Assembly (NCBI GenBank): GCA_958296015.1
Contig: CATQIH010000001.1
Location: 150,638 to 214,637 of the forward strand
DNA from: Cyclobacteriaceae bacterium
Lineage (GTDB): Bacteria > Bacteroidota > Bacteroidia > Cytophagales > Cyclobacteriaceae
Direction of reading: 5' to 3'
DNA length: 64,000 nt
In this document: one piece after another, positions 37,354 to 47,037 of the stretch
Layout of the letters: each line of letters opens with the position of its first letter
How positions within the stretch are numbered: the first letter of the stretch is position 1
Notes under the pieces: generated by a model
What the model saw: only the letters and a program-made list of their open reading frames with translations
Database searches by the model: none
What the model was told of the DNA's origin: nothing
Translations under genes and position numbers: made by a program

Positions 37354-38142
37354 CTATGGCTTCTTTTCTCCTACGGAAGCATACAAAGCGGCCAGGCGAT
37401 GCGCATGTTCGTCGTAGGCACTTTCAAAAAGCGCGGTCGCTCTTTCCGCACCCACCACAACCGCGCCGCTCAGTACCTTGGGTGGCTGACCGGCTTCTGT
37501 CAGTAGACGGGCTACTTCTGCTTTGATGCTATTGACCAGTAATGCCCCGCCAATGGTAGAGCCGGGAGAAACAGGCGTATCCAGGTTGGGTATTTTCACC
37601 ATCGCATCGCCTGCGGGAGCACCTGTATCCAGAATTAGGTCAGCAAAATCGCCCAGCTTTTTGCCGTCTTCTCTCTTGCTGGTGCTTTTGCCGGAGTGCT
37701 CTTTGGTAATCAGGGCGACTACTTTGATATTGTTTTGCTGAAAATTTTCTGCCATTTCAATAGGCACTACATTGCATCCGCTGGAGGAGATGATCAGGGC
37801 CGTATCCTGGTTGCTCAGGTCAAAGTTACGAAGGATACGCGCTGCCAGACCCGGCACATTTTCCAGAAACATAGCCTGCCGTTGCCCGTTGGCTCCTACT
37901 ACTAGGTTATGAAAAGTCAGCGACAGTTCTACGATAGGGTTGAAGCCAGGAAAAGAGCCATAGCGCGGCCACATTTCTTCTACCATGATCCGGCTGTGGC
38001 CCGAGCCGAATACGTGTACCATACGGCCTGCCATAATGGTATCGGCAAACCAGGCAGCGGCTGTTTGTATCGCTTCCGACTGCTGTTCCACAACGTCAAT
38101 AATCTGACGACATTTATTTAAATACTGATTAATTACATCCAT
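37354..38142 (-). CDS. SIS-domain sugar-phosphate-binding protein (UPF0309-like)
   Basis: 262 residues with a complete SIS fold: the phosphosugar loop VHVFGSGHSRIMVEEMWPR, the second binding motif ALIISSSGCNVVPIEMAE and the helix-rich C-terminus. SIS proteins isomerise, deaminate or cleave ethers of phosphosugars, or sense them. Association with a ROK kinase 23 bp upstream suggests it acts on the kinase product, for example a hexose or hexosamine phosphate. The exact reaction is not readable. Cytoplasmic, co-transcribed with the flanking genes. Confidence 0.87.
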   Translation of the reverse strand: MDVINQYLNKCRQIIDVVEQQSEAIQTAAAWFADTIMAGRMVHVFGSGHSRIMVEEMWPRYGSFPGFNPIVELSLTFHNLVVGANGQRQAMFLENVPGLAARILRNFDLSNQDTALIISSSGCNVVPIEMAENFQQNNIKVVALITKEHSGKSTSKREDGKKLGDFADLILDTGAPAGDAMVKIPNLDTPVSPGSTIGGALLVNSIKAEVARLLTEAGQPPKVLSGAVVVGAERATALFESAYDEHAHRLAALYASVGEKKP

Positions 38143-38165
38143 AAGTTGTATGTTGAATTTAAAAA

Positions 38166-39080
38166 TTACCGGCTATTGTGCTGGCTAAGGGCAAAACCAG
38201 CCGCACCCACAGCACCAGCCATATCACTATAATGAGCCTCTTGCACGGGTAGTTTCTCCCCCACATTTTTCCATGCGTATATATCCATAAAATCTGCCAG
38301 CGGTGTATAAAGCGCATCGCCGGCTTTGGTGATGCCTCCGCCCAAAATGATCAGTTCGGGAGAGAGCAGGTTGCGTAATGAACAAAGTCCAATGGCTAGT
38401 TTACGCACGGCATTGAGCCATAAATAAGTAGCAAAAGTGTCTCCCTGTGTGTATGCTTCTACCAGGGCATGTGTTGACAAAAATTTTCCATAAGACCGTT
38501 GGGTAACCGTCGCATCACCCATTGCATTCTCCAGGGTGCCGGGCATCCCCGTGATGCCCAGGTGCTCCTGATCTGCTTCCAAGGCCATGTGTCCCAGGTG
38601 CCCTGCCATCTGAAAGTTGCCCTGATATAGCTCTCCATTGATCAGGATGCCTCCGCCTACGCCTGTTCCCAGGGTAAGCATCACAATATTGCCGATCCCC
38701 CGGCCTGCACCAAATTTTGCTTCTGCCATCAGGGCCGCATGAGCGTCGTTGAGCACCCACACTTGTTGCTCTTGCAGGTAATCTGCCCACATAAAATTTT
38801 CCAGGCTGTCCAGTCTCCCCGGCATGATACGAATGGCAGAGTTGGCGTTGTTGGGAAGACCCGGTGCTGCCAGTCCGATCGTATTTATAGGAAGATCGCT
38901 TGCACCTTTTAATGTGCGTATCATGGCAGCAACAGCCTGCTTCCAGTGATGTCCTTGATCTTCATCGGATGCATCGGGGGCTGTTGCCTGCGAAGTTTGG
39001 TAGAGGATTTTACCAGTATCATCAAGCAACACCCCTTTGATATTGGTTCCACCTAGATCGATGCCTATTGCTATTGCCAT
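38166..39080 (-). CDS. ROK-family protein, probable sugar kinase
   Basis: 304 residues. The N-terminal ATP-binding motif GIDLGGTNIKGVLLD and the phosphate-2 region LTLGTGVGGGILINGEL are intact, and an Asp in WVLNDAHAALMAE can serve as base. The ROK zinc signature of three or four cysteines is missing: the stretch after GHLGHMALEAD reads HLGITGMPGTLENAMG with no Cys. Catalysis is possible because some ROK kinases lack zinc, but the substrate pocket is likely altered. It is 2 bp downstream of the SDR gene. It should phosphorylate the imported or processed sugar for the SIS protein. Confidence 0.88.
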   Translation of the reverse strand: MAIAIGIDLGGTNIKGVLLDDTGKILYQTSQATAPDASDEDQGHHWKQAVAAMIRTLKGASDLPINTIGLAAPGLPNNANSAIRIMPGRLDSLENFMWADYLQEQQVWVLNDAHAALMAEAKFGAGRGIGNIVMLTLGTGVGGGILINGELYQGNFQMAGHLGHMALEADQEHLGITGMPGTLENAMGDATVTQRSYGKFLSTHALVEAYTQGDTFATYLWLNAVRKLAIGLCSLRNLLSPELIILGGGITKAGDALYTPLADFMDIYAWKNVGEKLPVQEAHYSDMAGAVGAAGFALSQHNSR

Positions 39081-39082
39081 GT

Positions 39083-39874
39083 TTAAGCTCTTGACGTGAT
39101 TTGACCCTCGCTGACCGTCCAGCCACCATCAACAGCCAGTACTTGCCCGGTGGTAAAGCAGGAGCCGTCAGACATAAAAAAGCAGGCAGCCTGGTCCAGG
39201 TCTTCGGGTCTGCCAATTCTGCCTCCGTCCAAGGGCTGTTTGGTTTTGATATAATCCATGATCACCGTATCGGTTGCTGCTCTTTGTGCCATGGGCGTTT
39301 CTACCAGGGCGGGTGCGATCACATTGATGCGTATATTATCTTTAGCATAATAGGCGGCAATAGACTTGGAAAATCCAATGATGGCCGCTTTGGTCGTGGC
39401 ATAGGTATGGGTAGAAAAGTACGCAGGAGCAGGCGAGTAGCCTAGTACTGAACCCATGTTCAGAATAGTGCCGCCCTGTTTGGCATCTTTGAAAGCGCGA
39501 ATGGCAGCGCGGTTAGAAAGCATCACAGAGGTAAGGTTTAGTTCCAGCGTTTTGTGCCATCCTTCCAGGGTAATTTCATGCAAAGGGCCATCGCCCATGC
39601 GCCTGCCGCTACCACCGGCCACATGGTAAAGTCCGTCGAAGCTTCCCCACATTTTGATACACTGCGCGATAGCGTCAGAGGCGGTATGCTCCTGCGTGGC
39701 ATCTGCGGAAATAACCAGTGCTTGTGAACCAAGTGTTTGTTTTGCCTGCTCGCAGGTATCGGCATTACGGCCTACGGCTACCACTCGGGCACCTTGCTGT
39801 ATGAATGCCTTTGCCGCCGACAAACCCATGCCGGAAGTGCCACCAATGATGACAAGAATTTTGTTATGGAGCAT
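39083..39874 (-). CDS. SDR-family oxidoreductase
   Basis: 263 residues, classical SDR: cofactor loop VIIGGTSGMGLSAAKAF, structural motif GLYHVAGGSGRR, catalytic Ser in LNMGSVLGYS and the Tyr-x-x-x-Lys pair in THTYATTKAAIIGFSKS, ending with FTTGQVLAVDGGW. It should oxidise or reduce a sugar or sugar-acid hydroxyl with NAD(P). It is sandwiched between the ROK gene (2 bp away) and the Gfo/Idh/MocA gene (55 bp), which points to sequential steps of one pathway. Confidence 0.92.
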   Translation of the reverse strand: MLHNKILVIIGGTSGMGLSAAKAFIQQGARVVAVGRNADTCEQAKQTLGSQALVISADATQEHTASDAIAQCIKMWGSFDGLYHVAGGSGRRMGDGPLHEITLEGWHKTLELNLTSVMLSNRAAIRAFKDAKQGGTILNMGSVLGYSPAPAYFSTHTYATTKAAIIGFSKSIAAYYAKDNIRINVIAPALVETPMAQRAATDTVIMDYIKTKQPLDGGRIGRPEDLDQAACFFMSDGSCFTTGQVLAVDGGWTVSEGQITSRA

Positions 39875-39929
39875 TTGTCTTATTTTATGATAAACGATGC
39901 ATACAACGTACTATTACCTTTCTTTTTTC

Positions 39930-41141
39930 CTAAGAACTGATCTCCCGTTGTATGATATTGCCGCTTGCTTTTTCTTTGAGGATCACTTTTTTCCTGCCAT
40001 CCGGCAACAGTTCTTCTTTGATCAGATAGTGCTGCTGGTCATATTCTTGATAGTTCGTTTGCTGGCTGGTTTCTTCTTTACCTCTCCAGACCTCCAGCAC
40101 CACCGGTTCCCACTTCTTTGTTTTTGCCGACTTGTAGCAGGCATCCATGATGGCGTTGACAATATAGCCATCGTAGAAGGTTTCCATCGGTGCTTTATTT
40201 TTATCCATGGCATCAAACATATCCTGAAACATCTGGGGATAGCCCAGCGCATGGGCTTCGTCGCCAACCGGAAACAGCCAGCCTGTCTCACTTTCTGCTT
40301 TTTCGGCCACATATCCCTGCTCCCCTACACTGGTAAACATTTCCAGTCCGGTACGCAGGAAATGATCCACGCGCAGGGTGCCTTCCGTGCCGGCTACCTC
40401 ATCTCTGATGTCCATGCCGCCCCGGTACGACCAGCTCACCTCAAACTGGCTCACTGCGCCGTTGGCATATTTAACAAGGCCAATGGCATTGTCTTCTGCC
40501 TCTATGGGTTTGACCAGCGTATCTGCCCAGCACATCACCTCTACCGGCAATACATCTTTGCCGATATAGTTTCTGCCAATCTCAATACAGTGACATCCCA
40601 TATCTATAATAGCCCCACCACCCGAGAGTTCGGCATTCCAAAACCAGTCGCTGTGCGGACCGGGATGAGCCTCCCGGGAGCGTGTCCATAAGATTCTCCC
40701 TAAAGCACCATTTTTAACAGAATTGAGGGCTTTCAGTGTTTTGGAAGGGTACGCTAAGTCTTCCAGGTAACCATGAAAAACGCCTGCTTCTTCTACTATT
40801 TTGAGCATCTGCAAAGCCTCCGAGGCATTTCTGCCCAAAGGCTTGGTACACAAGATCGCTTTGCCAGCCTCAGCAGCCAGCCGAACTGCTTCTAAGTGAA
40901 GATGATTGGGCAGGCCGATGACGACCACCTGGGTATCAGCAGACCGGATAGCTTTGGCCATGTCTGTTTCCCAGCAGGGAATTTCCCACTGTTTGGCAAA
41001 CTTCTGTGCCCTTTCCTCAGACCGGGAATACACCGTATGCACCCTGTCGGTCATGCGTTGACCGTTGATTGTCGCCGCATAAAAATTGCCGATCAGGCCG
41101 GTACCTAGTAGCGTGATGTTGTTGGGTTTGTTTTGCGTCAT
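39930..41141 (-). CDS. Gfo/Idh/MocA-family oxidoreductase
   Basis: 403 residues. N-terminal Rossmann domain with [17 protein letters not shown], a Lys-Pro active-site motif in [13 protein letters not shown], and the substrate domain containing [21 protein letters not shown], where His-Cys-x-x-Glu resembles the metal or acid positions of the family. A C-terminal tail of about 50 residues ([20 protein letters not shown]) is longer than usual. These enzymes oxidise sugar hydroxyls, often to lactones or ketosugars. First gene of the 33480-41141 block; the 131-bp gap to the FG-GAP gene upstream shows no clear terminator. Confidence 0.9.
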   Translation of the reverse strand: MTQNKPNNITLLGTGLIGNFYAATINGQRMTDRVHTVYSRSEERAQKFAKQWEIPCWETDMAKAIRSADTQVVVIGLPNHLHLEAVRLAAEAGKAILCTKPLGRNASEALQMLKIVEEAGVFHGYLEDLAYPSKTLKALNSVKNGALGRILWTRSREAHPGPHSDWFWNAELSGGGAIIDMGCHCIEIGRNYIGKDVLPVEVMCWADTLVKPIEAEDNAIGLVKYANGAVSQFEVSWSYRGGMDIRDEVAGTEGTLRVDHFLRTGLEMFTSVGEQGYVAEKAESETGWLFPVGDEAHALGYPQMFQDMFDAMDKNKAPMETFYDGYIVNAIMDACYKSAKTKKWEPVVLEVWRGKEETSQQTNYQEYDQQHYLIKEELLPDGRKKVILKEKASGNIIQREISS

Positions 41142-41272
41142 TCGGGTTGTGTTTGTAGATATTTGGTAAACATGCTAAAGGGTCTCTGCGACAAATTACA
41201 GCAATCCGGAGATCATATTCCAGCACTTTCTGATCAGATTCGACAACTATATTTGCATACATGCGGGTTATG

Positions 41273-44200
41273 TCAAGGTAGCTGCTTTGATTTTTTACGA
41301 TATTGATAAAACTGTAGCGGCAGATTATTCCTGGCAACGACGATCATTTGTCCGCCCTGCGTATCAAGCACCATCATGTCTCTGACTTCTCCTGCGATCT
41401 TAATGCCGGAAATGGCACTACTAACGGGCTGAAATCCCTTGCCATCCCCTAGCAACAAAAGCCCCTCGCTGGCATCGTAGCGGCCCACCTCAGGTTTGGC
41501 ACCATACAAATTGCCGCCCAGCAATATATCCTGCTGGCCATCCTGATTCATATCCTGCACGAGCACACTGTATACGGGAGAAAACTGCGCCTCTTTTGGC
41601 AGTGCCTGCACCTTGAAATGGCCGCTGCCATCGTTGAGCAATACGCTGGATGCCAGTTGATTGACCTCAAGGGTAAGTGCCTGGGCACGTTGTGCTTTGG
41701 TGAAAATATCCGCTACAGTCTGGCTTTTGTAATCTTCATACTTCAGGTACTTCTTTTTCAGGTTGGGTAGCTGCATCACCAGGTCGTGTTTGAGCACCAT
41801 CGGGTAAGCGGTATCTCCCTGGTAGGTGCTGATGATCTGCTCGGCTGTACCATTGCCATCAAAATCTTGCACCAGCATACGGACAGGGCGCTGCTTGCTG
41901 GCTTTAAACCGGGAGTTGAGTCCGTGATTGCCTGCCACAAAATCCATGTCACCATCCTGGTCAATATCTGCTGCCGTGAGCGTGTTCCACCAGCCACGGG
42001 TGTCGTCAAGACCGGCATCATGGGTAGCTTCCACCAGCTTTCCACCGTTGTTTTTGAATAAACGAATGGGCATCCACTCTCCCACAACGATCAGGTCATC
42101 ATCGCCATCCCGGTCTATATCCTGCCAGGTAGCATCAGTGACCATGCCTGCTTGTAACTGTGGAGCTTTGTCTTTGGTGACATCAGCAAAGTGTCCATGA
42201 CCATCATTTTCCAATAAATAACTGTCTGGCGGCGCGCCATACAGCAAGGGCACTAACCTTCCCCCCACAAACAAATCCAGGTCACCGTCTTTGTCGTAAT
42301 CGCTGGCAGCCACAGAGGAGGTGCTGGTGAATTTTGCCGCAGTTGGCAGCAGTTGGGGCGACCTGCTAAAGTCACCTTTGCCATCATTGAGGTACAGGCG
42401 ATCTACCAAGGCGGTTGAGCTGCTGGAAAACTCGTTTCCTCCACTGGTGATGTACAAATCCAGGTCTTTGTCTCCATCAGCATCAAAGAACAGGCAACCC
42501 AGGTCTTCGCTGATCTTGTCCTGTTCAAACACATACCTACTTTGCCGAGCAAATGATCCATTCGGTTGCTGCAAAAATAAAGTGCCTGCCTGGCCGCTGG
42601 CTCCGCCCACATAAAAATCTTCTAATCCATCAGCATTCACGTCGCCTTTGGCGAGTTTGGGTCCTTCGGTAGACAGCATGTGAAAAAGCAGCCGGTCTCG
42701 GTCAAAATCCACAAAATCATTTTCCCGGTGACTAAAAGTGGAATCCACTACTCCTTTCACTTCCTGTAAGTAAGCAATCTGTTGCTGTGGTTGCCGGCCC
42801 AATGGCATCACGCCCTCTTCCTGGCGCAGAGTGAGTGTTTGGTTAGCTTTGACATCTTTTAGAACCGAGGTGCTTCCATCCGGCCAGCGGACAATCAGCG
42901 AATCAATGCGATCGGATTTGCCTAGTCCGAAATTAGGTCGGGGGTCTACCGACGACTCAAAGCCACGCATGGGCATCTGTTCCTGGTAAGCCAGCTTTCC
43001 ATCATAGTAGAGCGTGATCTGGCTGCCCAGCGCGGCCGTATTTTTGCCTTTTCCTACTAGGATCAGCTTGAGATAATGACGATCCGGCAGCCGGATATTG
43101 GTATCATTGCGATACACAAAAGCAGGCATGTTCACGTTGTTGACCACCAGGTCCAGGTCGCCATCGTTATCCAGGTCGCCATAGGCAGCACCGTTGGAAT
43201 GACTGGGCTGAGCCATTCCCCAGGCTTCTGCTTTGTTATCAAAAGTGTAGTCTCCCTGGTTGACAAACAGATAGTTGGCAATCCGCTCTGAAGGGATGAC
43301 ATCTATGAGTTTTTTAAAGTCTACCTTGTCTTTGGTCATGATAGATTGCATAGTCTGCTCATTGGAGATAAACTGGATGAAATCCTGGTCGGTTAAATCC
43401 TGATAGATGCCATTGGCTACGAAAATATCTTTCAACCCGTCATTATCCATATCAGCTATGAGTGCGCCCCAGCTCCAGTCGGTAGCATGGACACCGGCAA
43501 GCCGCCCTATTTCACTAAAAGAGGAGTCGCCGTTGTTGAGGTGCAGCATGTTGCGGGTAAACTGGTGATAGTATCCGTTTTTGAGGTTATACTGGTGGCG
43601 GTCCCAGCTTTCAAATGTAGTCTTGGTTTTCAGTCGGTTTTCTTTTTCAGGAAGCATTTCGGTGACAAATATGTCGGGATAACTGTCGTTGTTCAGGTCG
43701 GCCATGTCGGCTCCCATAGACGCTCCGCTGATGCTGCGCATCTGTTGTTCCAGCGACTCTTTAAAAGCGGGTTGCCGCCCAGTACCATCATGCCGGTTGA
43801 TGTACAGATAGTCGCGCTCGAAAAAATCGTTGGATACAAAAATATCCTGCCAGCCGTCTTTATCTACATCGCCCACCGTGACGCCCAATCCAAACCCAAT
43901 GATGCTGCCGTAGATGCCAGCGGCTTCACTTACATCCACAAAATGGCCGTCGTCGTTGCGAAACAGCTTGTCGCCGCCTATCGCATCTCTTTTGGTACGT
44001 TGATTCTTGCGCAGGTTAAAGCTGCCGATAGCCTGGTAGGAGTTATTGAGCAAGTACATATCCAGGTCGCCATCTTTGTCGTAATCAAAAAAAGCAGCAT
44101 GGGTAGAGTAGCCCCTGTCGGCCAGGCCATACGCTTCGGCACATTCTGTAAAAGTCAGCTTTCCATTAGCCCCTACACCATTGTTGATGTAGAGTTCGTT

Positions 44201-44650
44201 TTGTTTGTTATCTCCTGCTACGTCTCCCGAATTGCAGACATAGATATCCAGCCAGCCGTCGCCATTCACATCGGCCATGCTCACGCCCGTTGACCAGGCG
44301 CGTAATCCTGCTACGCCAGCGTCTGTGGTGATGTCTTCAAACGAAAAAGTGCGGGTACTGTCTTTACCGAGATTTCTATAGAGCCTGTTGGACTGCATAT
44401 TGCCTGTGAAGAATATATCTATGAATCCATCATGGTCTACGTCTCCCAGGGCAACACCCCCTCCATTATAAAAATTGCGATAGGTGTAGATGTTAAAGTC
44501 TTCGTCGTAAGACAAGTCGTTGCTAAAAGTCACCTGGGTTTGATCCGAAGGCATCAGCGTAAACAGTCTGTCGGCAGCGTGCTCCTGCCTGTCTGACTGG
44601 CATCCTGCACACAACAGCAGGTAACAGGTGACATAATGATAGGCTTTCAT
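41273..44650 (-). CDS. FG-GAP/VCBS repeat lipoprotein with ASPIC/UnbV domain
   Basis: 1125 residues, full length. A lipoprotein signal ends at Cys17 (LLCAGC). Calcium-loop repeats such as GDVDHDGFID, ADVNGDGWLD, FDYDKDGDLD and AASDYDKDGDLDLF run along both halves, with an ASPIC/UnbV segment near 535-610 (GKGKNTAALGSQITLY through RWPDGSTS). It is the complete counterpart of the gene at the left window edge. Probably an exported surface lipoprotein encoded in the same transcript as SusC and SusD. The function is unknown; calcium-dependent substrate binding or protein stabilisation is the usual suggestion. Confidence 0.9.
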   Translation of the reverse strand: MKAYHYVTCYLLLCAGCQSDRQEHAADRLFTLMPSDQTQVTFSNDLSYDEDFNIYTYRNFYNGGGVALGDVDHDGFIDIFFTGNMQSNRLYRNLGKDSTRTFSFEDITTDAGVAGLRAWSTGVSMADVNGDGWLDIYVCNSGDVAGDNKQNELYINNGVGANGKLTFTECAEAYGLADRGYSTHAAFFDYDKDGDLDMYLLNNSYQAIGSFNLRKNQRTKRDAIGGDKLFRNDDGHFVDVSEAAGIYGSIIGFGLGVTVGDVDKDGWQDIFVSNDFFERDYLYINRHDGTGRQPAFKESLEQQMRSISGASMGADMADLNNDSYPDIFVTEMLPEKENRLKTKTTFESWDRHQYNLKNGYYHQFTRNMLHLNNGDSSFSEIGRLAGVHATDWSWGALIADMDNDGLKDIFVANGIYQDLTDQDFIQFISNEQTMQSIMTKDKVDFKKLIDVIPSERIANYLFVNQGDYTFDNKAEAWGMAQPSHSNGAAYGDLDNDGDLDLVVNNVNMPAFVYRNDTNIRLPDRHYLKLILVGKGKNTAALGSQITLYYDGKLAYQEQMPMRGFESSVDPRPNFGLGKSDRIDSLIVRWPDGSTSVLKDVKANQTLTLRQEEGVMPLGRQPQQQIAYLQEVKGVVDSTFSHRENDFVDFDRDRLLFHMLSTEGPKLAKGDVNADGLEDFYVGGASGQAGTLFLQQPNGSFARQSRYVFEQDKISEDLGCLFFDADGDKDLDLYITSGGNEFSSSSTALVDRLYLNDGKGDFSRSPQLLPTAAKFTSTSSVAASDYDKDGDLDLFVGGRLVPLLYGAPPDSYLLENDGHGHFADVTKDKAPQLQAGMVTDATWQDIDRDGDDDLIVVGEWMPIRLFKNNGGKLVEATHDAGLDDTRGWWNTLTAADIDQDGDMDFVAGNHGLNSRFKASKQRPVRMLVQDFDGNGTAEQIISTYQGDTAYPMVLKHDLVMQLPNLKKKYLKYEDYKSQTVADIFTKAQRAQALTLEVNQLASSVLLNDGSGHFKVQALPKEAQFSPVYSVLVQDMNQDGQQDILLGGNLYGAKPEVGRYDASEGLLLLGDGKGFQPVSSAISGIKIAGEVRDMMVLDTQGGQMIVVARNNLPLQFYQYRKKSKQLP

Positions 44651-44667
44651 AGAAGATTTGCTTAATG

Positions 44668-45271
44668 TTACTGATGCAAGCTCGGTACCAGCATATCCGT
44701 AAACGTAGCTTTCACCACATGGTCGTTGTAGGGCTGTACGACAATGCGCCGGTTGCCATCCACATTTACAAAGAACGTGTAGCCATCCGGGTGTTGCATT
44801 TTCAGGAACTTACCACCATACCATTTTTCAAAAAGGCTCACCACATCAAGGGTCAGGCTATCGGAAGAAAGTTGCTTGTTCCACGGTGCCCAGCCCGTAT
44901 ACTGAAAGGTTACTGGCATTTCATAAATTTTACCCTCATAAAATTGCGGATAAAAATCTATGAACGCACTTGCTTTTAGTCCTGGCACCTGGTAATGAAC
45001 AGATGTATTTGCATGGCTATTTGTTACCAACCTCTGCTGATTGAGTTGCCTGCAATGCGCAAAAAAACGCCTCTCTGGTCATTCCCAGCCTAAGCCCCAG
45101 AAAAAGGCTGTCTTTTCTCACGCCTTTGGCCAACGCTTCGTCTACCGACTTTTGGTATTCCGAGGCTGTACATCCATGCAAGATCACCGCCAAACCACAC
45201 GAGATGATCAGGCAAGCCATATCACTGCTTAATACACGAAATCTAACCAATAGCAATTTCATGATCATCAT
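44668..45271 (-). pseudogene. Unknown lipoprotein, split by a homopolymer frameshift
   Basis: Two overlapping frames form one protein of about 200 aa. The first (from 45271) carries a lipoprotein signal (AVILHGC) and EYQKSVDEALAKGVRKDSLF, LGLRLGMTREAFF, then runs out of frame after seven T on the coding strand (A7 at 45061-45067). With six T it would read AHCRQLNQQRLVTNSHA and go straight into the second frame (YQVPGLKASAFIDFYPQFYE), ending at 44668. This may be a sequencing or assembly slip, or phase variation. I do not recognise the family. It lies between the SusD and FG-GAP genes, so it is likely an accessory surface protein. Confidence 0.72.
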
Positions 45272-45342
45272 AATTTCTTGTCATACTTTGATATGGCTTA
45301 CCGACAGCAACTTTATCGCCTGGTGCGACTTTACCTGATAGA

Positions 45343-47007
45343 TCAACCACCCGAACCGCCCGAATAGCCTGGATTTTGTTTCAGATTGGGGTTGGCATTC
45401 AGTTGCCCACGGGGAACGGGAAACAACTTGGTATACTCGGCCTCGAGCGGTACCTCTCCGGCTATCTTGTCGGGCAAAGCCCATTTGCTTACCTGCGTAA
45501 ATAAGCCAAAGCGGATGAGCACAGGTCTTTTGATATTTTCTGCAAACATTTCCCGGCCAATCTCATTATACAAGGCTCCACCGGCTACCATCGGACCTTC
45601 CGCATCAAAGCTTACAGGACCATCCAGCGTGGTGAGATCATCTACTCCGGCTCTTGACCGTATCTGGTTGACCAACGAAAGGGCTAAAGCGTCGGCAGGA
45701 TTACCACTTTTTCGCCAGAGAGCTTCCGCCTTGATGAGTAGTGTTTCAGCGTAACGATAAATGGCAAAATCGTTGTTCATATCCACGTTACCCCCATTCT
45801 CAAACTCCCACTTGCCGATTCTTGCGCCCACCTGCCGCCAAGACTGCGGTCCCAGTTCGTTGATGTAGGGGCTGTAGTTGATCCAGGGACCGTCCGGATC
45901 ATCGGCATCAGCTCCAGGATCCAGTAATTTTTCTCCACCAGAGGTATATTGATAACCGGCCACAAAATTTCCACGTACCTGGGTGGGACCATCCACGGTG
46001 CCTTCCTCTCCTTTGCGCACGTCCTGATCGTCATGAGAATTGTAAAATTCCTGTAAAGAGCAGAAGCCGTTCCAGGGCTGATAGTTGAAGTTATAGGTAG
46101 CCTGGCTGGCATAAGATAACGTTTCTACGCCCAAGTTGAACCCTTTGGCAAACACTTCATCGTAGGGAATGGCCCAGATAAATTCTTTGGATACCTGGTT
46201 ATTGACATTGAAGTTGGTGAAGTAATTGGCTTCCAACGTATACGCCCCTGCGTTGATGATTTCGTCACAGGCAGCAATAGATTCGTCCCACATAGGATTC
46301 CCTGTAAATATTTCCGCATTCAGATAAAGCTTTGCTTGCAGCATTTTGCCCACGTAGTAGTTCATCCGTCCGTAGGTAGAAATGTCTACCGTTTTGGAGA
46401 GCTTGGGCACGTTTTCGTCCAGTTCGGCACGCACGAAGTCGAACACTTCCTGGCGTGGAGCCGTCGAGGGAGTAGGATTGGCATCGGCAAAATCGGTGAC
46501 GATGGGCACATTTCCGTACAGGTCTATCAGTTGATAATAATAAAAAGCCCGCAGTACTTTCAGCTCAGCAATAAAAGCATCGGCATCCGCCTGTTCCACA
46601 TTGCCCTCTTCTACCAAAGTCTGAAACGTATAGATCAGCCGGTTGCAGCTATTCACCCCGCCAAAACAAAAGGACCAACCCCCGCCGATGCTTGGGTCTT
46701 CCAGGTTCCAGCTGTGCAGATGCAGGCGACGAAGCGTTCCTCCATCGTCCCAGTCCTGTCCGCGGGTAGGTGTCACCATTTCGTCGGTGGTGTTCTCCTG
46801 TAGCTTGCGAAAATCGCCGTTGCCATAATCATACAGACTGGTATAGGCGGCTCCCAGGGCTGAAACGAACTGGTCCTGGTTTTTGAAGAACGTATCGGGT
46901 GTTACCTCGCTGTACAAATCCTCATCGAGGTTGGTACACGACAGGCTCACCCCCATCAGCAAAAGTACTGACAAGCGTGTTTTTCTGAATATAGTAAGTT
47001 TTTTCAT
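45343..47007 (-). CDS. SusD/RagB-family nutrient-binding lipoprotein
   Basis: 554 residues, full-length SusD: lipoprotein Cys24 (GVSLSC), N-terminal LDEDLYSEVTPDTFFKNQDQ, TPR-like helices with EEGNVEQADADAFIAELKVL and RAFYYYQLIDLYGNVP, and C-terminal AETLLIKAEALWRKSGN and GREMFAENIKRPVLIRFGLF. It lies 30 bp downstream of the SusC gene and forms the outer-membrane uptake pair. It is the lid that binds the oligosaccharide or other glycan fragment handled by this locus. The ligand is unknown. Confidence 0.95.
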   Translation of the reverse strand: MKKLTIFRKTRLSVLLLMGVSLSCTNLDEDLYSEVTPDTFFKNQDQFVSALGAAYTSLYDYGNGDFRKLQENTTDEMVTPTRGQDWDDGGTLRRLHLHSWNLEDPSIGGGWSFCFGGVNSCNRLIYTFQTLVEEGNVEQADADAFIAELKVLRAFYYYQLIDLYGNVPIVTDFADANPTPSTAPRQEVFDFVRAELDENVPKLSKTVDISTYGRMNYYVGKMLQAKLYLNAEIFTGNPMWDESIAACDEIINAGAYTLEANYFTNFNVNNQVSKEFIWAIPYDEVFAKGFNLGVETLSYASQATYNFNYQPWNGFCSLQEFYNSHDDQDVRKGEEGTVDGPTQVRGNFVAGYQYTSGGEKLLDPGADADDPDGPWINYSPYINELGPQSWRQVGARIGKWEFENGGNVDMNNDFAIYRYAETLLIKAEALWRKSGNPADALALSLVNQIRSRAGVDDLTTLDGPVSFDAEGPMVAGGALYNEIGREMFAENIKRPVLIRFGLFTQVSKWALPDKIAGEVPLEAEYTKLFPVPRGQLNANPNLKQNPGYSGGSGG

Positions 47008-47037
47008 GGTGCAGTTTTTAATGTTTTTTACGATCCT

